Source of the DNA: Echinicola marina
Lineage (GTDB): Bacteria; Bacteroidota; Bacteroidia; Cytophagales; Cyclobacteriaceae
DNA: 64,000 nt
Direction of reading: 5' to 3'
NCBI RefSeq assembly: GCF_020463795.1
Contig: NZ_CP080025.1
Span: 1,615,001 to 1,679,000 of the forward strand
How positions within the stretch are numbered: the stretch's first letter is position 1; each line of letters begins with the position of its first letter. The position numbers were made by a program, and so were the translations under genes. The notes beneath the pieces are model-generated. The model searched no databases, was not told the origin of the DNA, and saw nothing but the letters and a program-made list of their open reading frames with translations. Below are positions 54,782 to 63,129 of the stretch, piece after piece.

Positions 54782-54894
54782 AATTTCTGAGAGTTGATCT
54801 CTTCTAGTTAAATGCTTTTAAAATTTAGAGGCCTTGAAGGTTGATTTAAATGTTTTATATAAATCTGTAAGGACTAATATCCTTCGCTGAGGGA

Positions 54895-57800
54895 TTAATC
54901 AAACAATTCCAGTAAAGAATCTCTGTTCAATTCGCTCAGAATACTTTCTCCCTCTCCAATTACCTCTTTGGATAATTTTTTCTTAGCTTCTTGCAACTGT
55001 ATGATTTTTTCCTCCACGGAGTTTTTGCATATCATTCTATAGGCAAAAACATTTTTTTTCTGCCCCATCCTGTAGCAACGGTCAATGGCTTGGTTTTCGG
55101 TTGCGGGATTCCACCATGGATCCACAATGTACACATAATCAGCAGCAGTCAAATTTAGTCCTGTTCCTCCTGCTTTCAAACTGATAAGGAACACCCTGGT
55201 ATCTTCGTTTTCTTGGAAATGGTTTACCCTGTTTTCACGTTCCTTCATGCTGGTTTTTCCATCCAGATAGACGTAAGAAACCTGTTTCTCCGCAAGCTTT
55301 TTAGTAATCTGTTCCAGCATTTTTACAAACTGGCTGAATATTAATATTTTGTGTTCTCCGGTCTTTTCTAGGATATGCTCTAGCAACAGGTCGATTTTAG
55401 CAGATTCTTGGTTTTCTTCTCCGTTTTTGACCAGTGCTGTGGCATCGCAGATCTGTCTTAGCCGGGTAAGTCCTTCTAATACATACATTTTGGAATTTTC
55501 AGGGCCGTCTTCTTCAAACTTTTTCAGCAGGAAATCCCTGTATTCGTTCCTGTAGGCGTCATAGAGCTTGCGCTGGGTTTTGCCCATTTCGCAGTAAAGG
55601 TATTCCTCGGTTTTGTCAGGCAGCTCAGTGAGCACTTCCTCCTTGGTACGCCTGAGGATAAAGGGAGCAACCTTTTTTCGTAATTCGACGGTCAATGCTT
55701 CATCACCACCGTTTTTGAACTTATTGGCATAGTCACGCTTAAAGGCAGCCATGGTACTGAAGAATCCAGGGTTGACAAAGTTCATTTGGGCAAAGAGCTC
55801 CCCTATATTGTTTTCGATGGGAGTACCCGAAAGTGCGATTTTTAAGTTGGACTTTAACTGCACCAGGGCTTTGTGTCGGAGGGAAGAGATGTTTTTGATG
55901 GCCTGAGATTCGTCCGCCACGATCAGTTCAAACTTTATTTGCTTTAACAGTTCGATGTCGTTGATGACGACCCCATAGCTGGTCAGAATCAGGTCATGTT
56001 TACTAAATTCTCCCGGGTCATCATAACGCTGTCCGTGATGGATAAAATAATCCAGATGGGGAGCAAATTTTTCCAGCTCATTTTTCCAGTTGAACAAGAG
56101 GGTGGTAGGAGCCACTACCAATACATTGCAGGCTTTTTTATGCTCTTTCAGTTGGCAGATTAGGGCAATAAGCTGAAGGGTTTTGCCCAACCCCATATCG
56201 TCAGCCAATATGCCTCCCCAGCCATAGTCTTTTAGGAAGTTTAGCCAGTTGAGGCCTTGTTGCTGATAGGTTCTAAGACTGGCGACGAGTTTTTTTGGAG
56301 GCTTGGTTTGTTCAATTTTGGTGAATGAAGCCAGTTTTTCCTTTTTCTCGGCTATTTCCTGAAGAATTTTTTTATGTTCGAGGGGATCAGCCAGTTCACC
56401 AATCAGGTCAAAATGAGTCTTGGAAACTTTCAGGCTCTCCTTTTCTTGCAGGGAGGAGCGGAACAGCTTTCCAAATTTTTCAAGCCATTGTTCCGGCAAT
56501 ATCCCGAGTGTTCCATCGGAGAGTTCGATATAGTTGCTGCCCTGTTCGACAGCCTTTTTTAGATCTTTTAGGCGGACTTTATTATTGCCAAAGGCTACTT
56601 CCAGGTTGGCTTCAAACCAATCGGGTTTGGTGTCCAGTTTAAACTGCACTGCAGCCTGATGGGGAGAAAACCTGAAGTTTTTTAAGGTGTCAAGACCAAA
56701 AACCTGAACACCTACTTTCTTTACGTTTTCAAAAACCTTCAAAAACCAATAATCCTCCAGAAATTCTTCAAAATTCAAATATAGGAAACCTTGGGAACCC
56801 TGCTTTTCGAAACTTGGATGCATGCCCTTCAAGAAGGTGACATAGTCATTTTCTTCATCTTTGTCCGTTGCGTATATGATCTGGTTGGAATGATCTATAA
56901 GGGTGGATTCCTCCATGGGATTAGAGTCCATGCTGTTTTCATAGCGCAAAATGGGTCTGAAAATGACAAAATTGCCCATTTCTGAAATGTACAACTGCTT
57001 GCTTGGTTTTGAGGAAGGTTCTTTGGTTTCCATGTGACCTGCCGGATAGCTGACCGTAAAATTCTTGGACAGTGGCAGGATGAGATTTTCTTCGAGTTCT
57101 TTCAGGTTTTTTTCGGAAAACCGTATCAATGGAGCTGCCCAAAAAGAGGTCAAGGCCTTGATGGCTTTTGGAGAGTCGAAAAACAAATAGTTGCTGTCTT
57201 TGTGGATCAGATAAAACTCTGATAACTCCAGATGGTTTTTGATTTCATTGAAAGGATAATCCTGATCCCCGAAAGTGAGAAGGGGTTGTAATTCATAGAT
57301 TCCACGGACCTGGTCAATTTTAAAACTAAGAGAAGCTTTAATGGGATCCAGAGGAAATAGGTCAGACGGCCGGGGTTTGTTGTCATGGTAATATCCATGA
57401 ATCTCTAGGATATGCAAAGGAATAGTGGAGGTATCGATCAAGTCAAGGATCTTGCTATAAGTAGAAAGATAGTTGGTGTCGTTTTTTTCTTTGACGAATA
57501 GCCTGTTGATCCTATCGATTTTGCTCTGCAGCTCATGAAGTCCTCTACGGTAGCTTAGGGTGAAATCTTCGGGGTCATCCAGCCAAGAAAGCTTGGTCTT
57601 GAGAAGTTTGGGGGATTTCTTAGTGCCTTTTCCTTTAATAAGCTTTATTTTTATCAAAGAACGATTATTGGAGTCTACCATTAGGACTATTCCCGGATTA
57701 AAGATGTCCGTATTTTCATTTTCTCCATTATCCAGAAGTGCTCCTGATCCCCATTGCTCAATAGGGGAGAAGACCTTATTCCCAAGAAAATTGCATAGCA

Positions 57801-58632
57801 TTTTAGGTTCATAGAGCCCTTCAAGTTTTCCCTTAGGAATGACCGACAATTCTTCCCCGTCAAATGAAACATCAAAAAGGTTTTCGATTTTATCTTCAAT
57901 TTTTTCCAAGCCATGTAAGTCAAGGACACGCTGCATGATCTTCTTTCTTTCCGTGTTTTTTAGGAATTTGAGATCTTGGGGATATTGTTGTATTCTGTTA
58001 GCGAACCAAGCTAAGGCTATTTTTGTAAGGTAAGGCTTTTTGTAATTGCAATTTATATTGATATGCTCTTTGAAGGCCTTTATGGTCAGTTCATAAGTAT
58101 GGTGAAAATCTGTGAGTTCATATTTTAGGGAGTTTTTGCCTGCACTGATATTTTCTAAATTTAGATACTGGGCTTGCTGATGCTTGTGATCTAAATGTTT
58201 CAGGATAGCTGCTGCTACATTATCAGTCTTACAGTCTATTTCAAGAGGCATCTCAAGGGCGCCTGAAAGGGAATCGTCATATGTGGGGCCCCTTTCGAGA
58301 AGGTAATAGATTGCCGAAGCGATATGCTTACAATGGTTATAGTCCATATAAGCCATACACTCACAATAATAACCATCCATGCCGAAAAAATTTGTTTCAG
58401 AATGCCATTTTTCTTGAATAAGGGTTTCATTTCCATATATGATTACTTCATACTCAGGCACCTCATTTCCCTCAACAAGAAACTGGAATACATTTTCTTC
58501 AGGATCATATTCTGAAAATCTACAACCACCATTAGAAAAAAGGCTATATCCCTTATTTAAACTCGCTTTATTGAAGTAATGAAGTGAGTCTTTTAGGTTT
58601 TTTTTTAACTTAGGGGATAGTTTATTGGGCAT
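54895..58632 (-). CDS. SNF2-family helicase with N-terminal SWIM zinc finger
   Basis: A 1245-residue cytoplasmic ATPase. A SWIM zinc finger near residues 88-106 reads CECMAYMDYNHCKH (CxC...CxH). A long middle part to about residue 760 has no assigned domain. The SNF2 core follows: ADDMGLGKTLQLIAL (Walker A), IVADESQAIKN (Walker B), LSGTPIENNIGEL (motif III), then the helicase C domain with GLNLTAADYVYIVDPWWNP and QAIDRCYRMGQ. It ends LSELNRDSLLELFD. Such proteins remodel DNA-protein complexes; a defence-type role has not been established for this form. It is a single-gene unit. Confidence 0.9.
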   Translation of the reverse strand: MPNKLSPKLKKNLKDSLHYFNKASLNKGYSLFSNGGCRFSEYDPEENVFQFLVEGNEVPEYEVIIYGNETLIQEKWHSETNFFGMDGYYCECMAYMDYNHCKHIASAIYYLLERGPTYDDSLSGALEMPLEIDCKTDNVAAAILKHLDHKHQQAQYLNLENISAGKNSLKYELTDFHHTYELTIKAFKEHININCNYKKPYLTKIALAWFANRIQQYPQDLKFLKNTERKKIMQRVLDLHGLEKIEDKIENLFDVSFDGEELSVIPKGKLEGLYEPKMLCNFLGNKVFSPIEQWGSGALLDNGENENTDIFNPGIVLMVDSNNRSLIKIKLIKGKGTKKSPKLLKTKLSWLDDPEDFTLSYRRGLHELQSKIDRINRLFVKEKNDTNYLSTYSKILDLIDTSTIPLHILEIHGYYHDNKPRPSDLFPLDPIKASLSFKIDQVRGIYELQPLLTFGDQDYPFNEIKNHLELSEFYLIHKDSNYLFFDSPKAIKALTSFWAAPLIRFSEKNLKELEENLILPLSKNFTVSYPAGHMETKEPSSKPSKQLYISEMGNFVIFRPILRYENSMDSNPMEESTLIDHSNQIIYATDKDEENDYVTFLKGMHPSFEKQGSQGFLYLNFEEFLEDYWFLKVFENVKKVGVQVFGLDTLKNFRFSPHQAAVQFKLDTKPDWFEANLEVAFGNNKVRLKDLKKAVEQGSNYIELSDGTLGILPEQWLEKFGKLFRSSLQEKESLKVSKTHFDLIGELADPLEHKKILQEIAEKKEKLASFTKIEQTKPPKKLVASLRTYQQQGLNWLNFLKDYGWGGILADDMGLGKTLQLIALICQLKEHKKACNVLVVAPTTLLFNWKNELEKFAPHLDYFIHHGQRYDDPGEFSKHDLILTSYGVVINDIELLKQIKFELIVADESQAIKNISSLRHKALVQLKSNLKIALSGTPIENNIGELFAQMNFVNPGFFSTMAAFKRDYANKFKNGGDEALTVELRKKVAPFILRRTKEEVLTELPDKTEEYLYCEMGKTQRKLYDAYRNEYRDFLLKKFEEDGPENSKMYVLEGLTRLRQICDATALVKNGEENQESAKIDLLLEHILEKTGEHKILIFSQFVKMLEQITKKLAEKQVSYVYLDGKTSMKERENRVNHFQENEDTRVFLISLKAGGTGLNLTAADYVYIVDPWWNPATENQAIDRCYRMGQKKNVFAYRMICKNSVEEKIIQLQEAKKKLSKEVIGEGESILSELNRDSLLELFD

Positions 58633-58719
58633 GTTAGAGTTGGTTTTACAAATAATGCCACAAATTAATTCCCTTTAGTGAATTTAGAAAAGAAGAAGAG
58701 TTTATTCTTTTATATATTG

Positions 58720-58743
58720 AAAAGACAGGTATGACCCTGTCTT
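58720..58743 (-). terminator. Hairpin, possible terminator of the small His/Lys-rich lipoprotein gene
   Basis: AAGACAGG (58722-58729) pairs with CCTGTCTT (58736-58743). Read on the minus strand, four T follow, so it would be a weak terminator. Confidence 0.5.
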
Positions 58744-58748
58744 GATGA

Positions 58749-58949
58749 TTACCATTTTCCTCTCTTTTTTCCTTTTTTGTGATATTTGGGATGATAGCCA
58801 TTGTGATTTTTAATATGGCCCGGAGGGACTTTTTTATAGCTTCTTTTGTAATGATGACCATGATCATATACCATGCAAGAACTTGTCCCTATTGAAATTA
58901 GGAAGAATATGGCTAAAGGAAGTCCGATATGTCTGAATAATTTTTTCAT
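58749..58949 (-). CDS. Small His/Lys-rich lipoprotein
   Basis: A 66-residue protein. The signal peptide ends at lipobox SSC (residue about 25). The mature 42 residues are rich in His, Lys, Gly and Pro: MVYDHGHHYKRSYKK, then VPPGHIKNHNGYHPKYHKKGKKRGKW (ends given). The PPGxIK pattern resembles tiny Bacteroidota proteins labelled quinol oxidase subunit 4, although this label is doubtful. It could bind metal, phosphate or polyanions at the surface. It follows the GNAT gene on the same strand with a 73-base gap. Confidence 0.65.
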   Translation of the reverse strand: MKKLFRHIGLPLAIFFLISIGTSSCMVYDHGHHYKRSYKKVPPGHIKNHNGYHPKYHKKGKKRGKW

Positions 58950-59022
58950 ACTCCATGAAAATCAATAATCAGACCAAAATCATTTAATGCGTAGTTTGTT
59001 TCTGTATTTGAGGGTTTTGTAT

Positions 59023-59571
59023 CTATAGGGTCGTTGTTTGTTGATTTTGTAATTCGTCCTTGAGCATCACATATTGATAGATATCTCCCACTTTGTCATT
59101 TTTGATAAAAGCATTTTTTAAGATTGCTTCTTCCTGAAAGCCTGCTTTCTGGATCACACGCATGCAGGGGATATTAAAGTCGTAAATAGTTGCAAATACC
59201 CGATAAACAGGGAATTTTTCGAAGAGGTGATGCACAAAAAGTTTGGTGGCTTCCGTAGCAATTCCCTGCCCCCAGTAGGCTTGACCTATCCAGAAACCAA
59301 TTTCCATATTGGTACGTAATTCATCCTTGCCCTTTTCTGCGCCAATGGCTCCTACCAGTTCTCCATTTTTCTCAATGGCAAAATTTTGTGGAGGATTGAA
59401 TTTTATATTGTGTTCTATCCATGCACGGGCATCATGTATGGTGTAGGGCTGTGGAAAACTATCCTTCAGATTTTTCGCAACTGCAGGGTTGTTGGCCATG
59501 GGATACAGTTTGTGGAAGTGCTGGCCTCCCCAGGATACTAATGCTATGCCCTTGTTTCCTTCGATTCTCAT
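59023..59571 (-). CDS. GNAT-family N-acetyltransferase (RimJ/RimL type)
   Basis: A 182-residue acetyltransferase; the ATG at 59571 (MRIEGNKGIALVSW) is preferred to one at 59637, which would run through an inverted repeat at 59595-59620. The acetyl-CoA site is WIGQAYWGQGIATEATKL near residue 95, followed by YDFNIPCMRVIQKAGFQEEA, the typical C-terminal segment of the RimJ-type group. The substrate, protein or small amine, is unknown. It lies 73 bases before the His/Lys-rich lipoprotein gene. Confidence 0.85.
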   Translation of the reverse strand: MRIEGNKGIALVSWGGQHFHKLYPMANNPAVAKNLKDSFPQPYTIHDARAWIEHNIKFNPPQNFAIEKNGELVGAIGAEKGKDELRTNMEIGFWIGQAYWGQGIATEATKLFVHHLFEKFPVYRVFATIYDFNIPCMRVIQKAGFQEEAILKNAFIKNDKVGDIYQYVMLKDELQNQQTTTL

Positions 59572-59594
59572 ATTAGGTAAATGATAGATTATAT

Positions 59595-59620
59595 AGTGTT
59601 CGGAATAATCCGAATACACT
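59595..59620. promoter_or_regulatory. Imperfect inverted repeat upstream of the GNAT gene
   Basis: AGTGT-TCGGA, centre ATAA, then TCCGA-AT-ACACT, with a 2-base bulge. It lies 24-49 bases before the GNAT start and could be an operator or a leader hairpin. Confidence 0.4.
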
Positions 59621-59714
59621 ACATATATCATACCCAAAATGATCCTTACAGCTGAAAATCAAGCATGAGATAGAAAAGATTGACTGTCAGTGAAAAAAAA
59701 ATGTGTATTTGTGT

Positions 59715-59746
59715 AAAAAAAAAGCATGGAGATCAATCCTCCATGC
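59715..59746 (-). terminator. Rho-independent terminator overlapping the end of prfA
   Basis: On the minus strand GCATGGAG pairs with CTCCATGC (59746 to 59724), with a 7-base loop and nine T after it. The left arm encodes the last residues of RF1 and the stop codon TGA lies in the loop. Confidence 0.88.
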
Positions 59747-60809
59747 CACTGTTCTTGAGTCTTTCAGCATTTTCTGCAAATCGCAGCGCACTGATAAATT
59801 CCTCGATATTTCCTTCTACTACATCTGGAAGGTTGTAAACGGTTTTGTTGATCCTGTGATCGGTAACCCGGCTTTGTGGATAGTTATACGTTCTGATCTT
59901 GTCAGAACGGTCACCGCTGCCCACCATGGATTTTCTCTGCGCACCCACGGCTTCATTGTGCTTGGCCAGTTCAATTTCATAAATCCTGGACCTAAGTACC
60001 TTTAGGGCTTTTTCAAAGTTTTTGATCTGGGATTTCTGATCCTGACAAGTTACTACTATTCCAGTTGGTTCGTGTGTCAACCTAACTGCAGAATAGGTGG
60101 TGTTCACGGACTGACCTCCTGGCCCAGAAGAACAGTAAGTATCCTTTCGTACATCGTTCATATCGATCTGCACATCTACATCTTCCATTTCAGGCAAAAC
60201 AGCAACAGTAGCCGCTGAAGTATGTACCCTGCCTTGGGTTTCTGTGGCGGGTACCCTTTGGACACGATGGACTCCAGACTCATATTTAAGCATGCCATAA
60301 ACATCAGCCCCGGAAACAGTACTGATAATCTCTTTATAACCTCCTGCTGAGCCGAAGGTCAAATCGAGAATGGTCAGGTTCCAATTTTGTTTTTCAGCAA
60401 AACGCTGGTACATTCTGAAAAGGTCACCGGCAAAAATAGCGGCTTCATCCCCTCCTGTCCCACTTCGGATCTCAAGGATACAGTCTTTGGAATCATTTGG
60501 ATCTTTTGGGATCAGCATTTGCTTGAGGTCCTTTTCCAATACTACCTGCCTGTCTTTTAATTCATCAAGTTCGGCCTTGGCCATGTCCCTAAAATCTGGG
60601 TCTTTTTCATTTTCGAGTATCTCTTTTGAACTGTCTATATTTTCGAGTACCAGTTTATATTCATCATAAACGGCGACTATTTTTTCCAAGTCTTTATATT
60701 CCTTGGTGAGCTTTGTGTATTTACTCATATCCGCCATGGCATCTGGCTGAATGATCAGCTGTCCGACTTCTTCAAAGCGGTCCTTTATGTGCTCTAACTT
60801 ATCAAGCAT
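59733..60809 (-). CDS. prfA: Peptide chain release factor 1
   Basis: A 358-residue factor that ends translation at UAA and UAG. The GGQ loop is in SSGPGGQSVNTTYSAVRLTH near residue 228, where PrmC methylates the glutamine. The anticodon-like PxT motif is in RVPATETQGRVHTS. It is the usual length. Its own stop is TGA, read by RF2, not RF1, and lies inside the terminator loop at 59715-59746. A promoter box lies at 60833-60840. Confidence 0.96.
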   Translation of the reverse strand: MLDKLEHIKDRFEEVGQLIIQPDAMADMSKYTKLTKEYKDLEKIVAVYDEYKLVLENIDSSKEILENEKDPDFRDMAKAELDELKDRQVVLEKDLKQMLIPKDPNDSKDCILEIRSGTGGDEAAIFAGDLFRMYQRFAEKQNWNLTILDLTFGSAGGYKEIISTVSGADVYGMLKYESGVHRVQRVPATETQGRVHTSAATVAVLPEMEDVDVQIDMNDVRKDTYCSSGPGGQSVNTTYSAVRLTHEPTGIVVTCQDQKSQIKNFEKALKVLRSRIYEIELAKHNEAVGAQRKSMVGSGDRSDKIRTYNYPQSRVTDHRINKTVYNLPDVVEGNIEEFISALRFAENAERLKNSGMED

Positions 60810-60832
60810 AATTTCAATTTCTTTTCAATCAT

Positions 60833-60840
60833 CAAAATTA
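60833..60840 (-). promoter_or_regulatory. Promoter -7 box of prfA
   Basis: TAATTTTG on the minus strand fits TAnnTTTG exactly and lies 24 bases upstream of the ATG at 60809. Confidence 0.5.
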
Positions 60841-60967
60841 AGAAAATAAGTGGGATTCTAGTATGGACAAGCGCCTATCTGTGAATCTCTGATATTTTGA
60901 TTTAGCTGGGCTTGGATTTAATTGCCGAAGAAAAATCCATTAACTTTAAGTATAAATTAGCGCAGTA

Positions 60968-61621
60968 ATGAAGAGATTATTGATACTTGGCGTGTTCGCT
61001 TCGGGGATCATGGCCTGTAATTCTGAAAAACACGTGGATAAAGAGGTTTTGGAAGAGGTCAACCAGTCCATGGAAATCAAAAAAGTCAGTGAGGTAGATA
61101 TCCTTAATAAAGCGATGGAATGGGGTGATGAGATCAGTGGAGCGGCTCAGGAGGAGCTCATGACTAAATTACTAAGCACCATTGAAGAAAAGGGAGTATC
61201 GGAAGCCATTGCCTTTTGTAATGTGGAAGCATTGCCCGGTTTGAAAAAGCTGAGTGATGATTATGGGGTCAAAATTAGACGTGTGTCTCATGACTATAGG
61301 AATCCTGAGGACCAGCCGGGTGAGATGGAGGAAATGCTGCTGCAGGCCTATGAGTATAATGAAGAAAATGATATCGCCAATACCACCAATGTGCAAGAAT
61401 TGCCAGGTGGAGAAGTGCTTTTATATACCAAAGCCATAAAAATTCCCGGAAAACTTTGTCTGAACTGTCATGGAGCACCAGGTAAGGATATTACTGAGGA
61501 AACTTTGGCCAAATTGAATGAACTATATCCAGAAGATAAAGCCAAGGGGCATGAAGTAGGTGATCTAAGAGGGATGTGGAGTATAGCCATTCCCAAAAAA
61601 GAAGTGGTGAAGAAATTATAA
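60968..61621 (+). CDS. DUF3365 haem-binding lipoprotein
   Basis: A 217-residue lipoprotein with lipobox IMAC. A CLNCHGAP motif near residue 165 is a c-type haem site (CxxCH). The preceding segment KIRRVSHDYRNPEDQPGEMEE (ends given) and the LYTKAIKIPGKLC lead-in match the DUF3365 (Tll0287-like) haem domain. The C-terminal part GHEVGDLRGMWSIAIP is also typical. It probably acts in the periplasm as a redox or gas-sensing protein. It is convergent with the next gene, 12 bases away. Confidence 0.85.
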   Translation: MKRLLILGVFASGIMACNSEKHVDKEVLEEVNQSMEIKKVSEVDILNKAMEWGDEISGAAQEELMTKLLSTIEEKGVSEAIAFCNVEALPGLKKLSDDYGVKIRRVSHDYRNPEDQPGEMEEMLLQAYEYNEENDIANTTNVQELPGGEVLLYTKAIKIPGKLCLNCHGAPGKDITEETLAKLNELYPEDKAKGHEVGDLRGMWSIAIPKKEVVKKL

Positions 61622-61633
61622 TTCCTGTGCCAT

Positions 61634-62242
61634 TTAGATCATTTCCCCAATCCAAAAGGGCTTAATGGAGTTAAAGGTCACCGTGCCTTCTGTCGTTTCT
61701 ACAAAGGTGGCATGGCTGATTTTTATCAATTGCGTTTCATTGGCGCTTTTCATTTCTACAAGGCTTCCTTCAGCAGCATGGATTTGCAGAGCACTTTCAG
61801 GAAACCATTTTTTAAAGGATTTTTCCTTGACAGGAAAATACCGGATAGGACCATCAAAGATGACAATGTTCAAATAGTCCAATTTTTCTTCCAAATCAAA
61901 AACTTTCAGGTGTTCGAAGCCAATAATATTTACCGCCGAATGCTTGGAAGCGATCAAATATTGCAGCCCTTCATTAAGGAAGTCATTGTTTTTGACAGTG
62001 AGGAATTTAACGGGGTACTGCTCTTCCAATAGATGCAGGTTTTCTCTTTGGAATTCAGTAGAAGCCAAAATCACATCAATTTTGATGCCCCAGGAAATAA
62101 CCGTTTCTATGGCTTCCTGTGCGACCAAGACCGTTGGTACCCATTCCAGCAAGGAGGATAATTGGTTAAAACTATAATCTTGCGTGTCGAGAATCAATAG
62201 TGCCGGCTCTTGTTGCTCTTTTACAAAATGATGGGAGGACAT
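61634..62242 (-). CDS. Thiamine pyrophosphokinase-like protein, divergent
   Basis: A 202-residue protein. The N-terminal ALLILDTQDYSFNQLSSLL and GIKIDVILASTEFQRENLHLL match the general layout of thiamine pyrophosphokinase, in which the acidic GDxDS loop binds ATP and Mg. Here that loop is weak (ASTEFQ). The C-terminal beta region EGTVTFNSIKPFWIGEMI fits the family's product-binding strand. The family call is tentative; it may be an inactive or altered form. It is alone on the minus strand between DUF3365 and the kynurenine genes. Confidence 0.5.
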   Translation of the reverse strand: MSSHHFVKEQQEPALLILDTQDYSFNQLSSLLEWVPTVLVAQEAIETVISWGIKIDVILASTEFQRENLHLLEEQYPVKFLTVKNNDFLNEGLQYLIASKHSAVNIIGFEHLKVFDLEEKLDYLNIVIFDGPIRYFPVKEKSFKKWFPESALQIHAAEGSLVEMKSANETQLIKISHATFVETTEGTVTFNSIKPFWIGEMI

Positions 62243-62564
62243 GTTTTGATTTAATGATAAAGCTGTAAGGATTGGTAATGTACTAATGAGAGGCTAAAAT
62301 AGGAAAATATCATAGCAATATTACCTTTCTTTCTAGGATAGTCTTGAATGATGGACATGATCTCAAAAGATCTCCTGAAGTAAGGCCTTAATGTGTCTCT
62401 AAAATCTGAAATTTCTGCTACATACAGAAAAAGCCATTTTGCGAAATAATCAATAAACTGGTAGTTTTTTTTTACTTTTAAGCTGTCAAAAGCACCTTAG
62501 ATAAAAACCATTGATAACCAGGAAGTGTTATTGTTCCTGATAAACAAATAAGACCACAATTACC
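62243..62564. other. Gene-free stretch upstream of the kynurenine genes
   Basis: No convincing gene. A short hairpin CAGGAA/TTCCTG lies just before the 3-hydroxyanthranilate dioxygenase start. No exact TAnnTTTG box is seen. It separates divergent genes. Confidence 0.4.
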
Positions 62565-63077
62565 ATGAAATTAGCTAAACCATTTAACTTCAAAAAGTGG
62601 ATTGATGATAATAGACACCTTTTGAAGCCACCGATCGGTAATCAGCAAGTTTATAAGGGCAATGATGACTTTATAGTGATGGTCGTGGGAGGCCCCAATT
62701 CCCGTAAAGATTATCATTATAATGAAGGGGAAGAGTTTTTCTATCAGCTAGAAGGAGATATTGTCCTTAAAGTAATAGAAGATGGTGAGCCCAAGGACAT
62801 AGCGATAAAAGAAGGGGAGATTTTCCTGCTTCCACCAAGGGTGCCCCACAGTCCAAGAAGGCCTGCCAATACCATAGGTTTGGTCTTTGAGCGTTATAGA
62901 AGAGAAGGTGAGAAGGATGGTTTTATATGGCACTGCGAAAATTGCGGAAATAAGCTTTATGAAGAATACCATGAAGTAACTGATATCGTTAACCAGTTGC
63001 CTCCCATCATGGAGAGATTCTGGAGCAATCCGGAGCACACCACTTGTACTCAGTGTGGGACTAAGATGGAGAAATAG
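62565..63077 (+). CDS. nbaC: 3-Hydroxyanthranilate 3,4-dioxygenase
   Basis: A 170-residue cupin iron enzyme that opens 3-hydroxyanthranilate in tryptophan breakdown. DYHYNEGEEFFYQLEGD near residue 50 gives His and Glu ligands, and LLPPRVPHSPRRPANTIG near 90 gives the second His. The C-terminal CENCGNKLY...CTQCGTKM forms the rubredoxin-like Cys4 iron site of the bacterial form. The next gene is kynureninase, 52 bases downstream, so this is a kynurenine-pathway operon. Confidence 0.94.
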   Translation: MKLAKPFNFKKWIDDNRHLLKPPIGNQQVYKGNDDFIVMVVGGPNSRKDYHYNEGEEFFYQLEGDIVLKVIEDGEPKDIAIKEGEIFLLPPRVPHSPRRPANTIGLVFERYRREGEKDGFIWHCENCGNKLYEEYHEVTDIVNQLPPIMERFWSNPEHTTCTQCGTKMEK

Positions 63078-63129
63078 GCTTTCGGTACATTTACTGTACA
63101 GCGAATAATACGAAATTTTAATCAAAACC

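Noticed and set aside
54895-58632. SNF2 helicase as part of a phage-defence system
   Set aside because: Neighbours are prmC and a small lipoprotein; no nuclease, methylase or other defence partner is present.
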